From contig JAWQEG010000716.1 in the NCBI GenBank assembly GCA_033782935.1, positions 114,501-178,500 of the forward strand: DNA of 64,000 bases. The letters are read 5' to 3'. The stretch's first letter is position 1. The number at the start of each line of letters is the position of its first letter. Below, piece by piece: positions 11,472 through 23,759 of the stretch. A program made the translations under genes and the position numbers. The notes below the pieces were generated by a model, which saw nothing but the letters and a program-made list of their open reading frames with translations, was not told the DNA's origin and did no database searches. The DNA comes from Petrolisthes cinctipes. Its lineage: Eukaryota; Arthropoda; Malacostraca; Decapoda; Porcellanidae.

Positions 11472-12085
11472 TGTACAGTATAATAACAACATACCAGGCG
11501 CCCTCTTGAAACAACATAAACAACAGACGGCTTCCTTACAATAACATACACAAGGTCCAACCTCCTTACCCTTCATTTCTCACCGTCATCTCTAAACTCA
11601 AGAGAGAGAGGGAGAGAGAGTAGGAGAGAGAGAGGGAGAGAAAGCGAGAGAGAGAGAGAGGGAGAGAAAGCAAGAGAGAGAGAGAGAGAGAGGAGAATTG
11701 GGTGGAGCTTAAATACAACTCCACCCCTTTTCAAAAGTACCTGGCATCTCCCAATAGAGAATGTATATAAGCAGTGAAGTTTAACTAATATGCAGGATTC
11801 CTACACTGACTCTCTATGGGCTATAAACTATCTCCATAAGAGAGAGACACAATCATATAAGACAAGGCATCAATTTAATTCCCTGTATAGAGATAAGTAT
11901 GTATAAATAAATTAAGCCTAAAGAAAAAAACTTGTGAAGTCACTTACCTAAGAACACCACGACGCCGAGCTCGCTACCTAATACCACAACAACCACAACA
12001 ACAACAACAACTACTACGACTACAACTCCAGAATAAGGTACTGTATCAGATCCTGAACGAGTTAAAGCCTTAGAGGACTGGTACA
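11472..12085 (+). repeat. 5' LTR
   Basis: It begins TGTACAGTATAATAACAACA and ends GGACTGGTACA, with short TGTAC/GTACA inverted ends. It carries a GA-rich tract (~11600-11692), a GTATATAAGCAG TATA-like site near 11762, and CAACAA and ACTACTACGAC runs near the 3' end. It differs from the 3' LTR by a handful of substitutions and short indels outside the GA tract. Confidence 0.95.
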
Positions 12086-12970
12086 TTTTGATGGCAGCGG
12101 TGTTTTTGCAACAAGGCAAATTGCAAGGTAAAGACTTCACTGGAGTACAGTGACTAACATAGTTCAAGGACAAGTTGAAGGAATCTACTTGTAAATTCTC
12201 TCAAGTAATTTCTTCAGTGGGTAATCTTACGACCTCTAACGAGGGAGATAAACCACAAATTCTTCACCTACAAGAGGCATCTGCTTCAACATAACTGCAA
12301 CTGACCTACAGAGAACCTCATGTACTTCACAACAAACAATCATCACTTCATCACTACGGCGATCCTGTTACGTAAATGCTTTCGTAAGGACAACGCCATC
12401 ACTCCATCACCTCCACGCTGACGCCTCCTTACGTAAATTCTCTCGTAAAAGGCAAGTCAACGTTCATCATCTTCACTCCAATTACGACTGTTAGTGTGTT
12501 AGTGTGCGAGCTAACTAATCATCGCTTCGTCACTTCATGGTCGTCGCCTCTTCACCACATCGTCGCCTCGTCAGGCAACGCCCCAACAAAACTTCCACTC
12601 GTCGTCATCGTCGTTGCAACTACAGTCAACTAAAGTAGGTACACATTACATGTTACATTACATTATTTTTCACTTGTCCACGAACATGTTAAAAAAGTAG
12701 GTTCCTCAGTAACAGCCCAGAAAAGGAAAAGAAAAGAAGTGCCAAATTAAAACAAAAGTAAAGATATTATCCCCCATTAATCCAAAGGTATCATAACTAA
12801 CTTCGAATATCCCTGATAATGATTCACTAGCCTCCAAGCTAGATTCCTCTACTTCCCTAAGTTTCGTTTTTGGTTCCAACACATTCGAGTACATTCCTTT
12901 GTTTCTCCAAACCTTACCCCCATTAAAGCCTCTATCTGGTATACTATATTAACCTGTATTTTCTCCAAAA

Positions 12971-13696
12971 ATGGCTACTCCTCCACAATCTCCGACTGTC
13001 TCTGCTCTTCTAACAACTTCTTCTAACCCCACTACCTCTCTTATGCAAGCAATGAGAATTTTACCCACCCACAATTATTCAAAGTACTATACGGGGGATA
13101 ATCCAAGATATGGGATTCATCTCTTCTTGCGTCATTTGGAGGATGTGTTTTACCAAGCGAATATAGAGCAGGACGCACATAAGATAAGATTCGTGAGAGA
13201 GCATATTGCACCAGATAGTCCAGCCAGTTATATATTAACTACAAGTGTTTTTTCTGATCCAAAGAATTTAACGTCATATGCTACATTCAGACAGTCACTT
13301 ATTGATGTTTTTGGGGATGGTAAACTACATAATTCATTATCATGGGTTCAGAGAATAATTAAAACTAAGGCAGACAACATAAATACAAGTGAACCAGCAA
13401 AAGCACTTGCACTATCAGGGTCTCTAGCTTTAAATTCGAAGGAATCTCGTATCATACATCGTGAATTACACATTACTCAATCCATGGGTACGAAGATTTT
13501 TAATTTTGATGCCACACATACTCAAGGGGAATCACAGGGAAAACGTTGCAAACACTGTAACGAAAGTAATCATAAATACAGTCATTTATATGAGTCAAAG
13601 TTGCATTCCTTAGAGGAATGCATGATCCTTAACAGAATGAAACGGGACTGGCACAATCGAAACATGATGTATGAAACGAGACCGCCACAATATTAA
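12971..13696 (+). CDS. Gag-like polyprotein (LTR retrotransposon)
   Basis: A 241-residue open frame from ATG to TAA. It starts MATPPQSPTVSALLTTSSNP and contains a capsid-like helical region (~50-140; FLRHLEDVFYQAN, TFRQSLIDVFGDGK). The C-terminal Cys/His cluster CKHCNESNHKYSHLYES, followed by C at residue ~217, resembles a zinc knuckle with abnormal spacing. As first ORF after the leader in an LTR element it is gag, which packages element RNA in cytoplasmic particles. It is the only long open frame left in the element. Gag of this group is usually longer, so internal deletion is likely. Confidence 0.8.
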   Translation: MATPPQSPTVSALLTTSSNPTTSLMQAMRILPTHNYSKYYTGDNPRYGIHLFLRHLEDVFYQANIEQDAHKIRFVREHIAPDSPASYILTTSVFSDPKNLTSYATFRQSLIDVFGDGKLHNSLSWVQRIIKTKADNINTSEPAKALALSGSLALNSKESRIIHRELHITQSMGTKIFNFDATHTQGESQGKRCKHCNESNHKYSHLYESKLHSLEECMILNRMKRDWHNRNMMYETRPPQY

Positions 13697-13880
13697 AACG
13701 TCCCGAAAATATAACTGTAGGCCCTGTCGTCGCATTTACCAATAATATACTATAATTCCCTGTCCTAGTATCACATAGTAACACCCCCTTAATGATAGAC
13801 ACAGGCGCCGCAGTTTCCTTGTTATCGGATAATTCCTTTAACAAATTGAGCAAATTAGGTCCCCAGCGGCATTTATAAAC
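13697..13880 (+). pseudogene. Retroviral-type aspartic protease remnant
   Basis: The plus-strand frame around 13787-13876 reads PLMIDTGAAVSLLSDNSFNK then LSKLGPQRHL and a stop. LMIDTGAAVSLL is the active-site loop (D-T/S-G) of retroviral aspartic proteases, which mature the gag-pol polyprotein. It follows gag directly, out of frame with it. The second half of the protease fold is not recognisable before the stop. Confidence 0.75.
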
Positions 13881-14479
13881 CAAGATTGAACAGGTGACAT
13901 AAAATTGTCAACCATGACAGGCAATAAATTACAGGTCTTAGGGACACTAACCCTTCCTGTACGGTTAGCCAAGGGAACTAACCATATCCATAATGAATTT
14001 TATATAATACGAAATTATAAACTAGGTTTATCATACCTTATGAAACAAACCATAATAATATTTAACCCTAAACATAAAATAATACATTTTAGGAATTAAT
14101 GTATTCCTATACAGGATTGTCCAGGCCAATATATAAGTCCAGGTAATGTTAACCCTATACGTATTGAAAATGGAGGAAATAACCCCATTATCATAAAGGC
14201 CATTGCTGCATATAATATTATATTAACTCCAAATTTCGTCCACAAATTGAAGGTACATCTTCCATCTCATGTACAGTCACAAACTCCCGTTCTATCCTTA
14301 ATAGTACTAGTAAAATAATATATAACCAGGGATTAATTTACTTAACTAATGTAAACAGTGAAAATGTCACTGATATTAATAAACCATCTACCAATATTCA
14401 TGTAAAGAAAGGAACATCTCTATGTGATCTGTACAGATGGAAGTTAGACCAATACCACAAGGAAATATTGTATCGGTTC

Positions 14480-15440
14480 TTACCGAAGGAGAAATAGATA
14501 GTCACGTAAGGGAGCAACTTAGAAATTTTGTCAGTGGACGCGATTTTCCACTTTATCGTGATAATCTCATCACTATACTAGCCACATATTGAAATGCGAT
14601 TGCCCTACCTGGTGAATTATTAGGAAAAATATACCATTACTCTAACATCTCCTTAACCCATTTACTCGAGCAATTAGACTACCGTACCACATAGTACACA
14701 GAAAGTTGTAAACGAAATATTAAATGAAATGATGGATGAAGGCATTAATAAGAATTCTAACTCCCATTTTAACAGCCCAATGTTTTTGGTTTAAAAAAAA
14801 AAATAATAATAATAATAATGGTGAATTTATGCCAGTAATTGATTACAGATAAATAAATAATGCTACATTAAAGATAAATATTCCCTCCCTACTTTAAGAT
14901 GTTTTGCCTAACATTGGTGAAACAAAACCTATGATATTCTCCACATTAAACTTGGGCAGTGAAAACTGGCAAGTAACATTAGATGATAAAATTCAACCCA
15001 TTACGACATTTAATAATTCCCATGGTTATTATGAATACATTCGTAGACCATTTGGGTTATGTAATGCTTCATCCACATTTCAGCATATGATCATTTTTCG
15101 TATTGGTTTTATTAATAACGTAGTCATCGCTAATCTCAACGATTTGATTATTTTCTAGAGACGTACACTCGTGATACATAATTTCTGACCAGAGTGTGAG
15201 GAGCAGAAAGCTTCGAATCGCCTGGTATTGCTCATTTCCCCACCCAGTACACACACCTATAGAGGCTGAGTTCGAATGCTGGGTATGTGTGTATGGTGCC
15301 TGCCGTTCGTCTCTGGTCAGGGATTACGTATCACGAGTGTACATTCATTGTAAGTAACTATAAAGAAGGTTATACAGAGATTACATTAGGTAGGCCTCAA
15401 ACTTTAAATGTCTATATCTCATTTTCTTAACAGGAACTTA
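14480..15440 (+). pseudogene. Reverse transcriptase remnant (Ty3/gypsy)
   Basis: Fragments in order: MPVIDYR (~14830; R-F-V-x-DYR motif), an LPNIGETKPMIFSTLNLGSE block, NWQVTLDDKIQPIT (~14970), GYYEYIRRPFGLCNASSTFQ (~15030-15080) and IANLNDLIIF (~15130). The last is where the YLDD catalytic box should be; it reads NLND. Several stops interrupt the frame and a TA-flanked MITE is inserted just after the box. The enzyme would copy element RNA to DNA but cannot be made from this copy. Confidence 0.85.
15166..15339. mobile_element. TA-flanked MITE inserted in RT
   Basis: The 174-bp element has inverted ends CACTCGTGATACATAATTTC and (reverse-complemented) CACTCGTGATACGTAATCCC, continuing as CTGACCAGAG on both arms. 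It is flanked by TA on both sides (15164-15165 and 15340-15341), as for Tc1/mariner MITEs. Gypsy RT sequence lies on both sides, so it landed after the retrotransposon was formed. Confidence 0.88.
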
Positions 15441-15689
15441 TCATTTTAGGTTATCCATTTAACCGCCACTGTGCTCCATACACAATCTGATAAAATACGA
15501 GCAATGAGAGTATTCACTATTCTAAATAAATGTTACTAACATAAACTCATTCTTGGTCTTATGTTCTTATATAGAATCTTTGTAAAGTATTTTCCCAAGT
15601 AACTTAACACCTAAATAAACCCCTCGAGAAAGATACAAATTTTGTATGGATGCCAGAAAAACAGCTAAGCTTTGAATTATTAAAGGTTA

Positions 15690-16010
15690 ATTAATGTAAG
15701 CTTCAATTCTTACGTTCCCAAATATTCATTGTCTTTTATGGAGTGTACAGATGCTTCTTCAGTAGGCTACGGCGCTGTACTTATGTAAGAGATAGCTATG
15801 GGTCTATGTCAGGTATGTACTTATGCTTAGAGAATATTAAGTGCACAAGGAACTCGTTACTCTGTAACAAAACAGGAAACTTAAGCAATATTATGGGCAC
15901 TTCGTACTTTTAGAGAAATCGTATTAGGCTATCCTTTACATGTTTTCGCGAATTATCAAACGATCCTTGGCTTACTATAACCTCAAACCCTAACGGAAAA
16001 TTAGCCAGAT
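15690..16010 (+). pseudogene. RNase H remnant (Ty3/gypsy)
   Basis: FMECTDASSVGYGAVL (~15735) matches the T-DAS-x-x-G-x-GAVL motif. AQGTRYSVTKQET then AILWALRTFREIVLGYPLHV (~15850-15945) matches R-x-YS-x-TE-x-E-x-L-A-I-x-W-A. These are the standard gypsy RNase H motifs for removing template RNA. Stops after the first block and between the others disable it. Confidence 0.85.
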
Positions 16011-16269
16011 AATATCTAACAATTCAGGAATTTCTCCCGCACATTGATATTAACTATCTTTTAGGACGATTAAATAAAGTAGTAGATCCCTTAAACAGTC
16101 ATCTTGTCATTTTAGTTCCGAGGACACCCATGGACTTTGACCTTAATGCGGCTCGTAAACATTAGCAAACAATTCTATGATGAATGTAATAAGATATTCA
16201 TTAAAAACTGAGGATGAAAATAATGGCCCAGAATTACCCAGTCACTTAAATATATTTCCCTTCATGATG

Positions 16270-17095
16270 ATATTATTTACAGAAAACTTAGGAAAAGTGA
16301 CGTAAAAACCAATCAAATAGTGATACAACAAATAATGATTCCCTCAGTATTAATTACCCTTATATCATAATACAGCAGCAAGACATCCTGGGAGAGATAG
16401 GTACCTGACCACTCTCCATACAATACACTATTAGCATAAACTAAGGGTAGATGATGAAACACATATATATCGCTCAGTGCGAAGCATGCAATGCAAATAA
16501 AGGCCATACATTTGGACCTGTTCCATGACGGGAATCCCTAATCCTGGACGAATCATGGAACGTAGTAGGAATAGATCTACTTTCCTTACCAATTCCGAAT
16601 CAGGACGCAAATAAGGTATTACCAATGGTTAACCATTTTCTAGATATTTGGTGGGGGCACCACTACGATAAAAACCGCAAAGGTAAGTGCATATATATAT
16701 AAAAACCAAATTCATATGACCATATACATGTCTCGATATTATAAAAGGTATCTGATTTCTACGACATTAAGCAAACGTTTGTATTACCATATCTCCCAGC
16801 ATTTAATGGGTTAACATAACGGCAAAACCGTAAAATACTATAAGTACTTCGTGGCACAGAAACAAGGAAAATCCCTCCACATGGGAAGACTGCATCGATA
16901 TGATGGTCAATAAACACTACACAATACGGAAATAAAGGAAAAAACTCCACATGAAATACTATATGGCGTATGGATACGTCTTTCATATGATATAAAATTG
17001 CCACACGGAATCCATGTTACAACGTGGACAACTACTCTGAACGACATTGAGTTGCATTTCAACAATTTCATCATGATGTACAAAACGATCTACAG
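16270..17095 (+). pseudogene. Integrase remnant (Ty3/gypsy)
   Basis: HIYIAQCEACNANKGHTF (~16460) is the end of the integrase zinc-binding HHCC region. WNVVGIDLLSLPIPNQDANK then VLPMVNHFLDI (~16560-16640) is the start of the DDE core around the first Asp. LPYLPAFNGLT (~16785) corresponds to the PY-x-P-x-x-NG motif near the catalytic Glu. Several stops interrupt it, and a 50-bp tandem repeat begins at its C-terminal end. Confidence 0.8.
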
Positions 17096-17390
17096 GCTTG
17101 CATGGATATAATGCGTGATCGCCGACATAACAAAACAAATTATGAGCTTGCATGGATATAATGCGTGATCGCCGACATAACAAAACAAATTATGAGCTTG
17201 CATGGATAATGCGTGATCGCCGACATAACAAAACAAATTATGAGCTTGCATGGATATAATGCGTGATTGCCGACATAACAAAACAAATTATGAGCTTGCA
17301 TGGATAATGCGTGATCGCCGACATAACAAAACAAATTATGAGCTTGCATGGAAATATTGCGTAATCGCCAACATAATAAAGCAAATAACT
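17096..17390. repeat. Six-copy tandem repeat, ~50-bp unit
   Basis: Units begin at GCTTGCATGG at 17096, 17146, 17196, 17244, 17294 and 17342. Spacings are 50, 50, 48, 50 and 48 bp; the 48-bp units lack TA in GGATATAATG. The last unit is diverged. It lies in the C-terminal part of the integrase region, where the unit reads in one frame as MDIMRDRRHNKTNYELAW, so it may be an expanded piece of coding sequence. Confidence 0.95.
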
Positions 17391-19036
17391 CAATATGTTC
17401 ACTCCAAGTGATAACGGGTACCCGATCGAATCTTCACACTTCTTTAGTAGGTAATAAACCTATAATAAAGCATAATTTTACCAGGCGGTTGATATTGTTT
17501 ATGTAAAGAGAATAAAGAGATTGGTAAAAAGCGCGCAAAAACCCAACATCCACAATGAAACCAATCAATATCTCTTGAACATTAACAATTTCCTCTTCCT
17601 AGTAATGTTATCCCTACTATTGACGATAATAATATAAACAATTACAAACAAAAACTCCGATCAGTTTCCAATGATATATACTAACTTTTCTTACGGATGT
17701 GGCCCACATCAACCTATATAACGGTTTTCATTTCTATACTCGCGGCGGCTACAAGCTCCGACGAAGTGCATCAAGCAGATAAAGATGACGTCTACATTCT
17801 GAGAGCTCTCGTTTCCAATTTTATCAAACAGTTGGAAAGAAAAAGGAAATAATAAAATATTGGTGACGAACGATATGATCACTATTTCTTTACAAGGTAT
17901 CTGACTTATTATGTAAATTTTCTGCCATTGAGCAGTGGGTACAGATAAGGTATTTAATGATACACTAGTTTTTCATCCAATAAGTATTATACTTAGTGAT
18001 GATGTCATCAGTGACACACAACACTTCAAGTGCCATGTTGCATATCTTCATATATGTTTGTCTTGCATATTTCGTTGCATTTAAGTTGCATATAAATCTC
18101 CTAAGGATGCAAAATCTCCACTTGCTTGGAATCAAAGTAATACTAATCAAGCCCTATATGCATGTACATTCATATCTATTACTAATCAATCTCTCTTTTC
18201 ATCATCAATTTTAATTTCCACTATCTATACTTACCTGCTGATACACAATTAACATTAATTTACCCTAATCACACTACACATGGTATGGTTAAAGGCTACT
18301 ATAAAGAAACGGACTCATAGGAAATACGATCCAAGGGAATCGTTACCTTGCCTAATAAACATAAACTTGCTTGACAACATGACACAATCTTTTCCACCTT
18401 TCAACATATTTCATTTAAAGTCGACTTGTTTAACATCTCCTAATTATCAGTTGTTTCAGGAAAAGTGCAACTATTATGTTATTCAAGGAGAATAGGATTC
18501 AATCATCCTTATTATATAATTTGCTTCCTCCATATATTGATCAAAATAAAACAAAGTACCAATGTTTATTATCTTTCTGCCATGTACTATCATATTTATG
18601 TATTGTATAAGACAGTCTACTATACTATTTTTGTATTGTATAAGAACGAACTATCGAAGTATACTGAATTATCTTGTATTGAAAAGAATAGGACTGTTAT
18701 TTCACAGCCTCAACATAGCAACACGGCCCCCTCATTAATGTGTGAACCTTTAGCAAAGGTTAGCTTATATACACACAATAACATGCACCTAGCTAAACAC
18801 ATTAATTTTAAGATGATTTTTATGTGACAATGTATTAATATTCATGTATTAATGATACTATCTATGTTCATTTATGTACAAGGTGTGCCAATGTCTTAAT
18901 GTCTATTTTTAGGTTACTATACATGTCTTCATTGTTACTATCTTAGTTATCATGTACCCTACCAACATTGTGAACTGGCCTTCTACTAAATAAAGCTTAA
19001 TGCCTGGAGGGCCAGGCGGGTAGCGTGACAGAGCGA
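17391..19036 (+). other. Post-integrase region of LTR element, no recognised product
   Basis: AT-rich internal sequence between integrase and 3' LTR. Open frames at ~18280-18495 and 18465-18827 have no recognisable domain. An envelope-like gene was considered but no signal peptide plus ectodomain plus anchor arrangement is visible. Confidence 0.4.
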
Positions 19037-19641
19037 TGTACAGTATAATAACAACATACCAGGCGCCCTCTTGAAACAACATAAACAACAGACGGCCTCC
19101 TTACAATAACATACACAAGGGTCCAACCTCCTTACCCTTCATTTCTCACCGTCATCTCTAAACTCAAGAGAGAGAGGGAGAGAGAGTAGGAGAGAGAGAG
19201 AGGGAGAGAAAGCGAGAGAGAGAGAGGGAGAGAAAGCAAGAGAGAGAGAGAGAGAGAGGAGAATTGGGTGGAGCTTAAATACAACTCCACCCCTTTTCAA
19301 AAGTACCTGGCATCTCCCAATAGAGAATGTATATAAGCAGTGAAGTTTAACTAATATGCAGGATTCCTACACTGACTCTCTATGGGCTATAAACTGTCTC
19401 CATAAGAGAGAGACACAATCATATAAGACAAGGCATCAATTTAATTCCCTGTATAGAGATAAGTATGTATAAATAAATTAAGCCTAAAGAAACTTGTGAA
19501 GTCACTTACCTAAGAACACCACGACGCCGAGCTCGCTACCTAATACCACAACAACCACAACAACAACTACTACGACTACAACTCCAGAATAAGGTACTGT
19601 ATCAGACCCTGAACGATTTAAAGCCTTAGAGGACTGGTACA
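19037..19641 (+). repeat. 3' LTR
   Basis: Near-identical copy of the 5' LTR, from TGTACAGTATAATAACAACA to GGACTGGTACA. It is followed by the ATAC target duplication. Confidence 0.95.
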
Positions 19642-19649
19642 ATACTATT

Positions 19650-20750
19650 GCAGATACTCCTACAATTATATTAAACTTAGTGTATTATTTTACAGTTGTA
19701 GGCTACTAAAAGTAGTAATAACACAGAAGGAATTTTTGTTTGTGTGTGTTGCAGGAATAGTTTAGGACAGTCGCATGCAAACAAAAAGTAGTCTCTCACC
19801 TTATCGATTTTTCTTAGATATACATACAGTGGTGCAAATGTAGGTTGGCAGTCTTTATTTTCTATATTATGATTTTATTTTATTTGTTACTGAATAGTGA
19901 TGCATAATGGGGGGGTAACACGTTTTTTATTCTTACTAATTGCTATGTCACAGATAGTTTTGTTTGTTCTTATATCAAGTGTTTAAATCAAAGGTTCTCT
20001 TTTATGTGTGCCCTTCATAAAATTAGATCTTCTTTGTTGTGATTGGCTTGAAACAGCGAATTTTTGCCGCTTCAAGAATCTTGCAGACCAAAAATCATAT
20101 CTCAATGTAAGTCCTTTCTACATATGATGCTTGGGTCCACCTTACGTTGCTTCTGTTAGGTCTCTCCATGTCGTCAATATATCTGAACAAGAGAGAGTAT
20201 TACTTTATGTAATATGTGATGTAGGAAAAGAGTGCCACTGCTGGCATAAAATGAATTTTGGCCAGAAATTGTACAAGTTGGTTATGAGAGGAAAATATTA
20301 TTGACCTATGTTACATAACATTAAAAATATACCTACTTTTCCATATGTCTTCTCACATTATGAAGTGAAAATATGTGTAAAGTTTTATGTAGAATACAAT
20401 ACACCAAAACATTCTGAATGTTGAAACGAATGAAAAGAGACATGAAATATTTGAAGACCTAATTGTTGAAGGCCTATATTTTTTTCTGATTTTCTAATTT
20501 TCTGTTAAGTTTATAAAATACTTATTAAAGAGGGTTGCCATAACTGTGCTTAGCTACATTTCTGGGATGACCATCAACTATTTTTGAACACTGCAGACAT
20601 CCACCAAATACACACTTGCATAGTACTATATTTCTATACATCAACTTCTGGCTGTAAGTAGCCCGTGACTCTTGCGAGGCCCCTAGGCCCCGCTCTAGAT
20701 GAGATAGTCGAGCTTCATGATGATGTTGGTATCTTCTTGTTTGCCCCATT
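19650..20750. other. Intergenic, nothing recognised
   Basis: No supported coding or repeat feature. Confidence 0.4.
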
Positions 20751-20751
20751 A

Positions 20752-22119
20752 AGGAGTTTCTCAGTGGTCGCAGTTTTTGTGTGAGGGTTGGTAAAGCCCT
20801 CTCAACATCCGTTGGAGGGTGTCCCCCAGGGAAGCGTCCTCAGTGTCACGATGTATGCAATGGCAATCAATGCCATTGCCTCATCCCTTCCGGGGGGTAT
20901 AGCCAACTCTATTGTATTTTGACGACCTGGCGGTCTGGTTTGCTGCTTCCCATATGACAGTGGCGGAGCGGCACATCCAGCTTGCCCTCGATAGGGTGTC
21001 ATGTTGGGCTGGTTCTCATGGGTTTCGCTTTTCTCCTACCAAGTCGGTTGCTATGCACTTCTGCCGCATCAGAGGCGGACTTATTCATGTATGGTCATCG
21101 GATACGTTGTGTTGAGGAGACTCGCTTTTTGGGTCTTCTTTCTGATAGACGTTTGACTTGGGTTTTCCATTTACGGTCATTTAAGGTCTCTTGCATCCAG
21201 GTTCTCAACCTCTTGAGGGTCCTGGGCCATACGTCTTGGGGGGCGTCAAAACTCGACTATGGGTGTGAGGTGAGAGGGAGAGAGACGTTGGGGGGCTGGA
21301 AGAGGGCAGGTGAGGAAATTAAGGAGACGGAGAGAAGAGGGGGGTGGAAGTGGAGGAGGGAGAGTGTAGGTGGAGCTTTTCATACATCACAGACAACACG
21401 TCACTATTTGTGTTCGTTTCCATGTCTGGGAAACCCAGTTTATGTTTCTTGGTATAGGCACAAGTGTCTTTATAATTTACAATTAGTGATTCATGATACT
21501 CTTATAAATTAGGACACAGTGTGTACTAAACTTTAGCAAACGCTCGTACTGATACGAGTGTTCGTTACAGAGTTATTCTGAAAAAAAAGAGCTTACAATG
21601 TCTCTGAAATCCTTAGTAGTCCCTTTGACAGTGCGGCATCTTGTTGAGTGTCCCAGCCTTGGGGACCTTCGTCGTAGGCACCTCTCCTAGTACCGGGTGG
21701 GTGACGGTTCTTATAATCTCTCCCTGGAGCTCGGGGAGGAGGCTTATAGTGTGGGAGGGAACACCCTCTCCTATGTGGAAGAGGCTGGGCTCCTCCACAA
21801 ATTGTGAATTTTATGATATTTATGGCTTCTTAGATAGTTCAATATTTTTTATTTTGATTTTTGTATGTATTTTACTTAAGTTAATCAGATTATTTTAGTA
21901 GAAATGTGAGTTTTAGTTGATATGTCCTTTTAATCATGCTGCCTCTCCCTTTCGGGGTAATGAAGCCTACCTAACGTGTGAATATATTTTATTAATGATG
22001 TATATGACCATACTTCATAATCCTTAGAATTTAATATTATGTTGGGCGCCATATAACCCTAGTTGTTGCGCCGCCAGATGCCTAGAGACATCTATTAATC
22101 AATCAATCAATCAATCACC
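20752..22119 (+). pseudogene. I-clade LINE fragment (RT palm to 3' tail, rearranged)
   Basis: From ~20752 the sequence tracks the RT of the LINE at 28.7-35.6 kb: FLSGRSFCVRVGKALS, YFDDLAVWFAA (the F/YxDD catalytic box, kept here in a new frame), HIQLALDRVSCWAGSHGFRF, LFMYGHRIRCVEETRFLGLL and LNLLRVLGHTSWGA (to ~21245). A ~370-bp unrelated purine-rich stretch follows, then the 3' end resumes at ~21622 (VRHLVECPSLGDLRRRHLS) and the 3'UTR. It ends in GCGCCATATAACCCTAGTTG, TTGCGCCGCC and (AATC)n. The RNase H part is lost and several frameshifts are present. Confidence 0.88.
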
Positions 22120-23259
22120 AGATTACATTGTGATAAATTTAGCTTATATTAACAGACATACACTCTAAATATTTGCTCTAGTATGATAAGCATTGAAAAT
22201 CATATTATGTCTCTTTCTCTAAATAAAAGTAATATATTTATCTCCCATCCCTGTATGAGCCTAGGTTCATTTATCCTGGTGTATGATCTGGCAATCACGG
22301 CTTGTATCATGGAAAGTTCCTGTCATGCCTTTCAAATCAGAACTTCTGTAGAAAGTTGTGTCTGTAAAAAGGCACCAATCTACAGAGTGTTACGATATTC
22401 TCCTCACTATCATACTAGATACTTTTAGTCTAGTAGAGACTGGAATTATGAAAAGTTAACTCCTAACTTGGTAGCGCGGATTCATAATCATCAAAAACTT
22501 TAGTGGTCAAATCACTAGCAGAAAGATGGGTTAAGTAGATGGGCAAATTTCCTCCTACACCCATAGAGATGTAAGCATTAAGAACTATATTGAACATGAT
22601 TTTGGACCTCCCTCTGCCTTTTCATTTCATAGGGATGGATATTAATTAAGCGAGCTTCATGCCATTACCCTCAGACCCAGGTGTGTCTGGTTTCCTGGCA
22701 TTAAATCATTAAAACGTTAAGCTTACATACTTGTTAGTTTACGTTGGCAACCTCATTGTGAGTTGAGTACTCCATTACTTATTTATTTTTTGATGCATGT
22801 TTGGGCTTTGTGGGAGCGTGGCATAACAACGTGATAAGTGTGGGTGTTGCTCATTGACTAGCTGGTAATTGAATGCCAAATTCAATGTACAAGTTATTGT
22901 TTCTAATTGGTAATCATACTAAGTACAAGGGTTCTGTTGGTTGGCTGATTCATAAGTGACATGGTCACTTTTGAAAGTGTATCACGTGATACACTCGACT
23001 GATTATAATTGGCTCTAAGAAATTAACTTGCATCAATTTCACCAGGACTTAACTTACATTAATCGCCACTGGGAAGGAAAAGTATATGATGAAAGCCTGA
23101 AGAGGAAAAGTTTGCCGAGACAAGGAGTCGGAACCTTCCGAGGAGGAGGCGTTTGTGGCAATACATGGGCACCTCTCATCCTTCTGCTTTACTGTTGAAC
23201 TTTTCTTTCCATTGTACTTCTCTGATCAAATTCATTTTTTACTATCCTGTCCAAATGCT
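22120..23259. other. Intergenic, nothing recognised
   Basis: No supported feature. A perfect near-palindrome GTATCACGTGATAC sits at ~22979. Confidence 0.4.
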
Positions 23260-23269
23260 CCCCTAAGAC

Positions 23270-23482
23270 CATTGCATCTTCTCAGGAGGGGCTCCCCCTG
23301 GGGCAAGGGGCTACGAATACCTCCCCAGTATCCCTGCTTCTCGTAAAAGTGACTTAATTTCTCCAACATTCATTTTCATTTCATCTGTTACCTTTTGTGC
23401 TTATTGTCCCACCTCTCAATTCCCTTCTACCTCGGGCGCCATATGACCTCACTGTTGAGGCGCCTAATATCAATCAATCTCA
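23270..23482 (+). mobile_element. SINE/LINE 3'-end repeat
   Basis: Contains the block CAGTATCCCTGCTTCTCGTA AAAGTGACTT and ends in GGGCGCCATATGACCTCACT, GTTGAGGCGCCTAATATCAA and TCAATC. The tail matches the SINE copies elsewhere in the window and the I-clade LINE 3' ends. The 5' part differs from the ~200-bp SINE, so it is a related but distinct element. Confidence 0.65.
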
Positions 23483-23759
23483 AGAGGTGGCGTCTGTGGT
23501 ACTATAGTATCTTATAAGTCGTTGGATCATCTGTAGAGCTTTTGCAATTTCCTAAGAAAATATTTAACTCCTATGACTGGGGTCCCTCTGAGTGTGCATC
23601 GTGCAAGACAGGTGTGAACCTTATTCTTTTTTTTTCTGTATTTTGATTTTATGTAAACAATGTTGATTTAATTACATTTATTCTACTGCTGTCGACAACA
23701 AGGAAGAAGATTACATATGAAAATGTCGCATTCTAGCGAATGAATCTCTTCCCCTGAAT

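Larger units (their letters stand above)
11472..19641 (+). mobile_element. Ty3/gypsy-type LTR retrotransposon, complete but defective
   Basis: Two near-identical LTRs (11472-12085 and 19037-19641) bound the element. The flanks are a perfect 4-bp duplication ATAC (11468-11471 and 19642-19645). The order inside is gag, protease, reverse transcriptase, RNase H, integrase, which is the Ty3/gypsy order. Gag is open for 241 codons, but pol has many stops and frameshifts, a 174-bp MITE in RT and a tandem repeat near the integrase end. A primer-binding-site candidate starting TGGCAGCGGTG lies 6 bp after the left LTR. The polypurine tract before the right LTR is weak. About 1.6 kb after the integrase has no recognised product. 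Confidence 0.95.

Noticed and set aside
13629..13883. 84-codon minus-strand frame in the LTR element
   Set aside because: It is antisense to the gag end and the protease motif IDTGA, which is clearly plus-strand.
17391..19036. An envelope gene after integrase
   Set aside because: No signal peptide, cleavage site or membrane anchor arrangement was visible in any frame.
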